Shown here: piece by piece, positions 6,356 through 10,127 of the stretch | Layout: each line of letters begins with the position of its first letter | How positions within the stretch are numbered: position 1 is the stretch's first letter | From: JAHEJB01 sp037969195 | GTDB taxonomy: Bacteria > Bacteroidota > Rhodothermia > Rhodothermales > Rubricoccaceae | DNA: 10,127 nt | Direction of reading: 5' to 3' | NCBI GenBank assembly: GCA_037969195.1 | Contig: JBBKWZ010000305.1 | Span: 1-10,127, forward strand | Notes under the pieces: model-generated | The model's input: the letters and a program-made list of their open reading frames with translations, nothing else | What the model was told of the DNA's origin: nothing | Databases searched by the model: none | Program-made: the position numbers and the translations under genes

Positions 6356-8041
6356 CTACATCCTGCCTTCGACAACCGCCAGGATCTCCCGCTCCTTCTC
6401 CTCAGCCTGATCGAGCATCACCTTGCCCCGAGTCAGGACGTCCTCCACAAACGCCTTGTCCTCAAGGTCGCCGACGTTGATCTGCACATTCAGGTAGGCG
6501 CCTCGCACAGCCGTCCGCGCGCACAGCGCACCAACTCCAGCATCTGAGGCCGAGTTCGGATTGCCGATCTCTGCCATCGCGCGCAAAACATCCAATGAAT
6601 CCAGCGCTACTTGCATAACCCGAAATGGTGCCTCAATGGCACCGCGCGTCGCCCCCTGAATGGCTTGATGCCGTTCGGCTTTTTCGGCATCATTTGATTG
6701 AGGGAGCCCGAATGCCACCATAACCTGATTGAAGGCAGCCGTGTCCTCATCCACAAGGCGCAGCAACTCAATTTGGTAGTCTTTGCCTCGTTCGGCCCAA
6801 TCGGAGAACTCCTCCCAGCGGTCGTCCCAGCCTCGTTTGTGAGCCGAGAGATTCGCAACCATCGTTCCAAGCGCCACACCAAATGCGCCCACAGCGGCCG
6901 AGACCGAGCCGCCGCCTGGGGCGGGGGATTCTGACGCGGTTTCTTCCGAGAACCCTTCAATCGAAAGATCAACGAGCCGATTCTGCGCTTTGCCCGCAAT
7001 GGCGTACTCGATAATCTTCTCTTCCGGGTTGAAGGGGGCGAGGTCGTCGAGTCCCAACGACTTCACGGCGATCTTGATGATCTCTTTGTCCGATATGCCA
7101 ACCGAGCGCTCCTGCTTGCGAAGGAAGTATTTGCCTGCGTCGAGAATTGCGCGGAGGGGAATCAGGCCGACCAGTTCTGAGCCCGTCACGCGGATCCCTC
7201 GTTCCGCCGCTTTGGCCACCACTTCGTCAAACGCTGTGTGCACGGGCGTCACGCCGATGTTCGTCAAGTTCATAGAAATCTGCGCGACGCCATATTCCTC
7301 GATGTACCAGCCGATGGCTTTTACACTCTTGAGAGAGCCAGGAACCCATTCTTTGTTCCCGTCAGTGTCACGCACGACCTTGCCGGTGACCGCGTCGCCC
7401 TCGCGTTTGACCCGGCCTTTTTCACGGATGTCGAACGCGATGGCGTTGGCCCGCCGCGACGACGTTGTGTTCAAATTGACGTTGTAAGCTATCAGGAAAT
7501 CACGTGCACTGACTGCGGTTGCGCCTGATCGTGCGTTGAATTTGGCCGGGCCGAAATCGGGCTTCCATTCAGGTTTGGCAAGCTTGTCTTTAAGGCCTTC
7601 GTACTCGCCGGAGCGGACGTTGGCGAGGTTGCGGCGGTTTTCGGATGTGGCTGCGTTTTCGTACAGGAAAACGGTGAGCCCGGCTTGGTTTCCGAGTCGT
7701 TTGCCAAGCTCGCGGGCATAGACGACCGTTTCCTCCATCGTAATGCCCGAGACTGGCACGAGCGGACACACGTCCATTGCACCGAAGCGCGGGTGCTCGC
7801 CCGTGTGCTTCGCCATGTCGATGACTTCGGCGGCTTTCTTCCCACCGCGCACCGCAGCCTCAATTATGGCGTCTGGCGTGCCAACGAAAGTGACGACTGT
7901 GCGGTTCGTGGCTTTGCCGGGATCCACGTCCAGCAACGTGATGCCATCAACCGATTCGATGGCGTCTGTGATTTGTTTAATGACGGCCGGATCGCGCCCC
8001 TCGCTAAAGTTGGGGACGCATTCGAGGAGGGGAGTGGGCAT
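6356..8041 (-). CDS. ftcD: Bifunctional glutamate formiminotransferase / formiminotetrahydrofolate cyclodeaminase
   Basis: This cytoplasmic enzyme moves the formimino group of formiminoglutamate to tetrahydrofolate, releasing glutamate, and then deaminates formimino-THF to 5,10-methenyl-THF and ammonia. It has 561 residues, close to the roughly 540 of animal FTCD. The formiminotransferase part (about 1-335) begins LLECVPNFSEG and holds the catalytic His83 in HTGEHPRFGAMDVCP, then QISMNLTNIGVTPVH near 254-268 and GSELVGLIP (287-295). The cyclodeaminase part (about 355-561) carries the folate-binding SPAPGGGSVSAA at 372-383 and a helical tail with NPNSASDAGVGA near 494-505. The ATG at 8041 gives the canonical N-terminus; no Shine-Dalgarno is visible. 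It is convergent with hutI, its pathway partner, so the two are not in one operon. Both functional regions look intact. Confidence 0.96.
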   Translation of the reverse strand: MPTPLLECVPNFSEGRDPAVIKQITDAIESVDGITLLDVDPGKATNRTVVTFVGTPDAIIEAAVRGGKKAAEVIDMAKHTGEHPRFGAMDVCPLVPVSGITMEETVVYARELGKRLGNQAGLTVFLYENAATSENRRNLANVRSGEYEGLKDKLAKPEWKPDFGPAKFNARSGATAVSARDFLIAYNVNLNTTSSRRANAIAFDIREKGRVKREGDAVTGKVVRDTDGNKEWVPGSLKSVKAIGWYIEEYGVAQISMNLTNIGVTPVHTAFDEVVAKAAERGIRVTGSELVGLIPLRAILDAGKYFLRKQERSVGISDKEIIKIAVKSLGLDDLAPFNPEEKIIEYAIAGKAQNRLVDLSIEGFSEETASESPAPGGGSVSAAVGAFGVALGTMVANLSAHKRGWDDRWEEFSDWAERGKDYQIELLRLVDEDTAAFNQVMVAFGLPQSNDAEKAERHQAIQGATRGAIEAPFRVMQVALDSLDVLRAMAEIGNPNSASDAGVGALCARTAVRGAYLNVQINVGDLEDKAFVEDVLTRGKVMLDQAEEKEREILAVVEGRM

Positions 8042-8115
8042 GAAGTCTATTAAACCGCTGTAGAGTGAAATGCGCTCCGTTCAAAAATGGCGAAACGTGC
8101 CTGGAGGTAACAAGC

Positions 8116-8172
8116 ATGATAGAAACGGATCTCCTTCCGCGCAGTGGTCGAGGAGGATTTGGTGAGTTCTAA
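8116..8172 (+). CDS. Possible 18-residue leader peptide (doubtful)
   Basis: A short frame from ATG 8116 to TAA 8172 encodes MIETDLLPRSGRGGFGEF. It is preceded by GGAGGT at 8103-8108, 7 nt before the start, the best Shine-Dalgarno in the window. It lies in the gap between the divergent ftcD and Tat-protein genes. Against it: the other genes here mostly lack such sites, the peptide has no recognisable signal or attenuator codon run, and the region ATCTCCT...AGGAGGAT (about 8130-8160) is an imperfect inverted repeat that may explain the purine-rich sequence. Treat as unproven. Confidence 0.15.
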   Translation: MIETDLLPRSGRGGFGEF

Positions 8173-8232
8173 AAGGAACCCATAACGCAAACGACGCCGA
8201 CAGACCTCAGGATAAAAATAAGTCATTCGAAC

Positions 8233-8262
8233 TTGTGACTTTACGCCCGTTACTCCTATCCT
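8233..8262 (+). promoter_or_regulatory. Weak candidate sigma-70-type promoter for the Tat-protein gene
   Basis: TTGTGA (8233-8238) and TATCCT (8257-8262) are 18 nt apart and sit 48 nt before the ATG at 8311. Both hexamers depart from consensus, so this is a suggestion only. The 269-nt divergent region 8042-8310 otherwise shows no gene beyond the doubtful peptide at 8116, and no riboswitch or operator that I recognise. Confidence 0.25.
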
Positions 8263-8310
8263 GAACTTCCCACCAACGGGTTCTGCAACGACCCTTCGAC
8301 CCTCATTTTC

Positions 8311-8988
8311 ATGAAGAAAACGATCCAATCCCTGAGCCCACGTCGCGAATTCCTCCAAAGCATTTCTGTCGGTTCTGCTGCACTGCTCGCTGGAGGCTTG
8401 GGTACAGCAGCAGCTTCTGCAACTCCCCGGAACAAGGCTAAAGCCGTCGCGACTTCCGATGACTGGCTCGACCGCCTCCATGGTGATCATCGCCAGGTTT
8501 TCGACCTTGTAGAGGCTAATAACGGCCTTGGTGCTGCTTATGCCCTCGGCTTTCTTGGTGCCTTTGACAGCGTACCTGATATTGCCTCCGATGATGCCTG
8601 TGCGGTCACGGTATTCCGACACAACGCGTTTGCGCTTATGCTGAATGACAGGATGTGGGAGAAATACAAGCTCGGCGAGTTTTACGGCATAACCGATCCG
8701 GAAACTGAAACACCGACCGTACGAAACATCTTTCGCGCGAATATCCCGCTCAACCCGGGCCTGACGTACGAACGGATGATTAGCGAGCGCGGAATCATCG
8801 TTCTTGCCTGTAATCTCGCCTTGTCGGTCCACAGTATGATGTCGGCTTCCAACGCAGGAGTATCTGCCGAAGAAGCGGAAGCGGAGTGGATCAATAACAC
8901 GTTGGATGGCGTCGTCCTGGTCCCTACAGGGACGTATGGCGTTCACATGGCGCAGGAGCATGGCTGTTCGTATTGCTACGCCGGATAA
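8311..8988 (+). CDS. Tat-exported protein with DsrE/DsrF-like C-terminal region
   Basis: The 225-residue protein opens with a twin-arginine signal: SPRREFLQ at residues 9-16, a moderately hydrophobic Ala/Gly-rich segment (about 18-36) and a likely cleavage after ATASA-type residues near 37, so it should be exported folded to the periplasm. The mature part has FRHNAFALMLNDRMWEKYKLGE (102-123, split by no gap), then IIVLACNLAL with Cys167, and ends in VPTGTYGVHMAQEHGCSYC with a CxxC pair Cys219/Cys222. The pattern of a hydrophobic strand ending in a cysteine, then an AEWINN helix and LVPTG strand, recalls DsrE/DsrF-type sulfur-carrier folds; this assignment is from memory of the family. Cys97 is also present. 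A metallo-hydrolase gene starts 36 nt downstream on the same strand. Whether it carries sulfur, binds a cofactor or has another role is unknown. No Shine-Dalgarno precedes the ATG. Confidence 0.8.
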   Translation: MKKTIQSLSPRREFLQSISVGSAALLAGGLGTAAASATPRNKAKAVATSDDWLDRLHGDHRQVFDLVEANNGLGAAYALGFLGAFDSVPDIASDDACAVTVFRHNAFALMLNDRMWEKYKLGEFYGITDPETETPTVRNIFRANIPLNPGLTYERMISERGIIVLACNLALSVHSMMSASNAGVSAEEAEAEWINNTLDGVVLVPTGTYGVHMAQEHGCSYCYAG

Positions 8989-9024
8989 TTCAACGTGCCG
9001 ATATACACCTCTCCCGCGTGCGCC

Positions 9025-9930
9025 ATGAGAAAAACCATTCTACTAGTGGGCAGCCTCGCCACCCTGCTCATGACCGTGCCAGTGCGCGCTCAGCAGGACT
9101 TCAGTGAGGTTGAGATTGAGACCATTCCAGTTGCAGATGGCATCTACATGCTAACCGGTCTCGGAGGCAACATCGGTCTCTCCGTTGGCGAAGACGGTCC
9201 GTTCCTCGTAGACGATCAGTTTGCCCCCCTCTCTGAGAAAATATCTGCAGCAGTTGCCGAGCTGAGCGACTTACCAATATCGTTTGTCGTGAACACGCAT
9301 TGGCACTGGGATCACTCTGGTGGAAACGAGAATTTGAGAGAAATGGGCGCCGTTATCGTCGCCCATGAGAACACCCGCCGGCGCATGAATTCTACGCAGT
9401 TCGTGGAGGCATTGGATAGGCAGCAGCCTCCTTCGCCTGTTGAGGCGTTGCCGATCCTCACCTTTGAAGATGGCGTCTCGTTTCATTGGAACGAGGACGA
9501 GATCCGAGTTTTTCACGTCGGTCCGGGTCATACCGATGGCGACGTTGTGATTCATTTCGTTGGCGCCGACGTAATCCACGCCGGCGACAATTTCTTTAAC
9601 GGCAGGTACCCTTTAGTTGATTTCAGCTCTGGTGGTACCATGGAAGGCATGATTGCAACGGTCGATGCGATCCTTGAGATCGCGGGGGAGACAACGAAGA
9701 TCATTCCAGGTCACGGCCCACTCTCAAATCGCGCCGAACTACAAGTCTATCGCGACATGCTTGCCACCATGCACGGGCGAATCACTTTGCTGATTAACGA
9801 GGGTATGGACCGCGACGCTGTCATCGCCGCCAAACCAACGAGTGATCTCGACGGGGTGTGGGGTCATGGCTTTTTGCCGCCGGACACATGGGTGGGGATC
9901 ATATACGATGCGCTGACCACCACGCACTGA
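9025..9930 (+). CDS. Secreted metallo-beta-lactamase-fold hydrolase
   Basis: The protein from the ATG at 9025 has 301 residues and begins with a Sec signal peptide (MRKTILLVGS, hydrophobic core, VRA-QQ cleavage near residue 21-22). A GTG at 8995 in the same frame would add ten residues ahead of this signal and is less likely. A complete dinuclear metal site is visible: His92, His94, Asp96 and His97 in THWHWDHSGG, His169 in GPGHTDGD, the bridging Asp188 in HAGDNFF and His230 in PGHGP. The bridging Asp makes it closer to glyoxalase II or SoxH-like hydrolases than to B1 beta-lactamases, which use Cys there. The C-terminal GVWGHGFLPPDTWV is common in uncharacterised periplasmic members. The substrate is not predictable. 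It follows the Tat/DsrE-like gene by 36 nt and probably shares its transcript. Confidence 0.92.
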   Translation: MRKTILLVGSLATLLMTVPVRAQQDFSEVEIETIPVADGIYMLTGLGGNIGLSVGEDGPFLVDDQFAPLSEKISAAVAELSDLPISFVVNTHWHWDHSGGNENLREMGAVIVAHENTRRRMNSTQFVEALDRQQPPSPVEALPILTFEDGVSFHWNEDEIRVFHVGPGHTDGDVVIHFVGADVIHAGDNFFNGRYPLVDFSSGGTMEGMIATVDAILEIAGETTKIIPGHGPLSNRAELQVYRDMLATMHGRITLLINEGMDRDAVIAAKPTSDLDGVWGHGFLPPDTWVGIIYDALTTTH

Positions 9931-10016
9931 CAGACTCCGACAGTAGAATGGGCGTGTCCCTTAAACAGACGGATCTGCTTGGGTTCGAGAGCCCGCAGCG
10001 CGCGCGTTCAATAGAG

Positions 10017-10127
10017 ATGGTGAATTTGGAAAAAGCATCCGCAAGGAGACCTACACGTTGTTTCGCGTGTGCGTTGGTTCTGCTTTGCGGGATAGTTGTC
10101 ATATTCGCGGCTGGTTGCGGAGACGGC
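10017..10127 (+). CDS. Lipoprotein, 3' end off the window
   Basis: Only 37 codons are inside the window. They encode a lipoprotein signal: a basic stretch (ARRPTR), a hydrophobic core and the lipobox FAAGC with the lipidated cysteine at residue 34, then Gly-Asp-Gly. The frame is also open upstream to an ATG at 9948, 17 nt after the hydrolase stop, but that start would place the lipobox cysteine at residue 57, too far for a usual signal peptide; ATG 10017 (or GTG 10020) is therefore preferred. The gene is codirectional with the hydrolase and may belong to the same transcript. The mature protein is not visible, so no function can be given. Confidence 0.7.
   Translation, partial: MVNLEKASARRPTRCFACALVLLCGIVVIFAAGCGDG

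Noticed and set aside
6241..6480. 79-codon frame on the plus strand running from the repeat region into the 3' end of ftcD
   Set aside because: It consists of translated palindromic repeat followed by antisense ftcD and needs a non-ATG start.
8050..8961. 303-codon open frame on the minus strand across the Tat-protein gene
   Set aside because: It is antisense to most of the Tat/DsrE-like coding sequence, has no recognisable domain, and its composition looks like a translated complement.
8995..9024. GTG start ten codons before the metallo-hydrolase ATG
   Set aside because: It would put extra residues before a well-formed signal peptide that begins naturally at the ATG at 9025.
9025..9930. Beta-lactamase (antibiotic resistance) reading of the metallo-hydrolase
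   Set aside because: The bridging ligand is Asp188 with a HxHxDH site, as in glyoxalase II and SoxH-like hydrolases; the Cys ligand of B1 enzymes is absent, so a resistance role is not supported.

Overview
The window is about 10.1 kb of ordinary, densely coded bacterial chromosome with moderately high GC. It looks like a member of the Bacteroidota/Rhodothermota assemblage. Three points support this: most start codons have no visible Shine-Dalgarno sequence, the glutaminyl-tRNA synthetase carries a C-terminal YqeY domain, and formiminotransferase and cyclodeaminase are fused in one protein. The taxonomic placement is inference, since no rRNA or other marker gene is present. I see no phage, transposase, CRISPR array, toxin-antitoxin or defence locus.

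Left arm, minus strand (1-3798): a DegP/HtrA-type envelope serine protease runs off the left edge (start at 1193). Upstream of it lies glnS-yqeY (3798 to 1489). A strong intrinsic terminator at 1344-1379 ends the glnS transcript before the htrA promoter region.

Middle, plus strand (3929-6139): divergent from glnS are a RimJ/RimL-type GNAT acetyltransferase, a small lipoprotein and hutI (imidazolonepropionase). The lipoprotein and hutI are 3 nt apart and probably cotranscribed. Convergent to hutI on the minus strand is the bifunctional ftcD (8041 to 6356). HutI and FtcD catalyse the last steps of histidine degradation: imidazolonepropionate to formiminoglutamate, then transfer of the formimino group to tetrahydrofolate and deamination. 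hutH and hutU are not in the window. The 216-nt gap between the two stop codons is full of hairpins, including two diverged copies of what looks like a dispersed palindromic repeat; one also forms a good terminator for hutI.

Right arm, plus strand (8311-10127): a Tat-exported protein with a DsrE/DsrF-like C-terminal region is followed 36 nt later by a secreted metallo-beta-lactamase-fold hydrolase with a complete dinuclear metal site. A lipoprotein gene then runs off the right edge. The Tat protein and the hydrolase may form a periplasmic sulfur or thiol module, but the substrate is unknown.

No clearly undescribed system is evident. The items most worth checking are the exported DsrE-like/metallo-hydrolase pair, the hairpin repeats at 6160-6333 and the small lipoprotein coupled to hutI.
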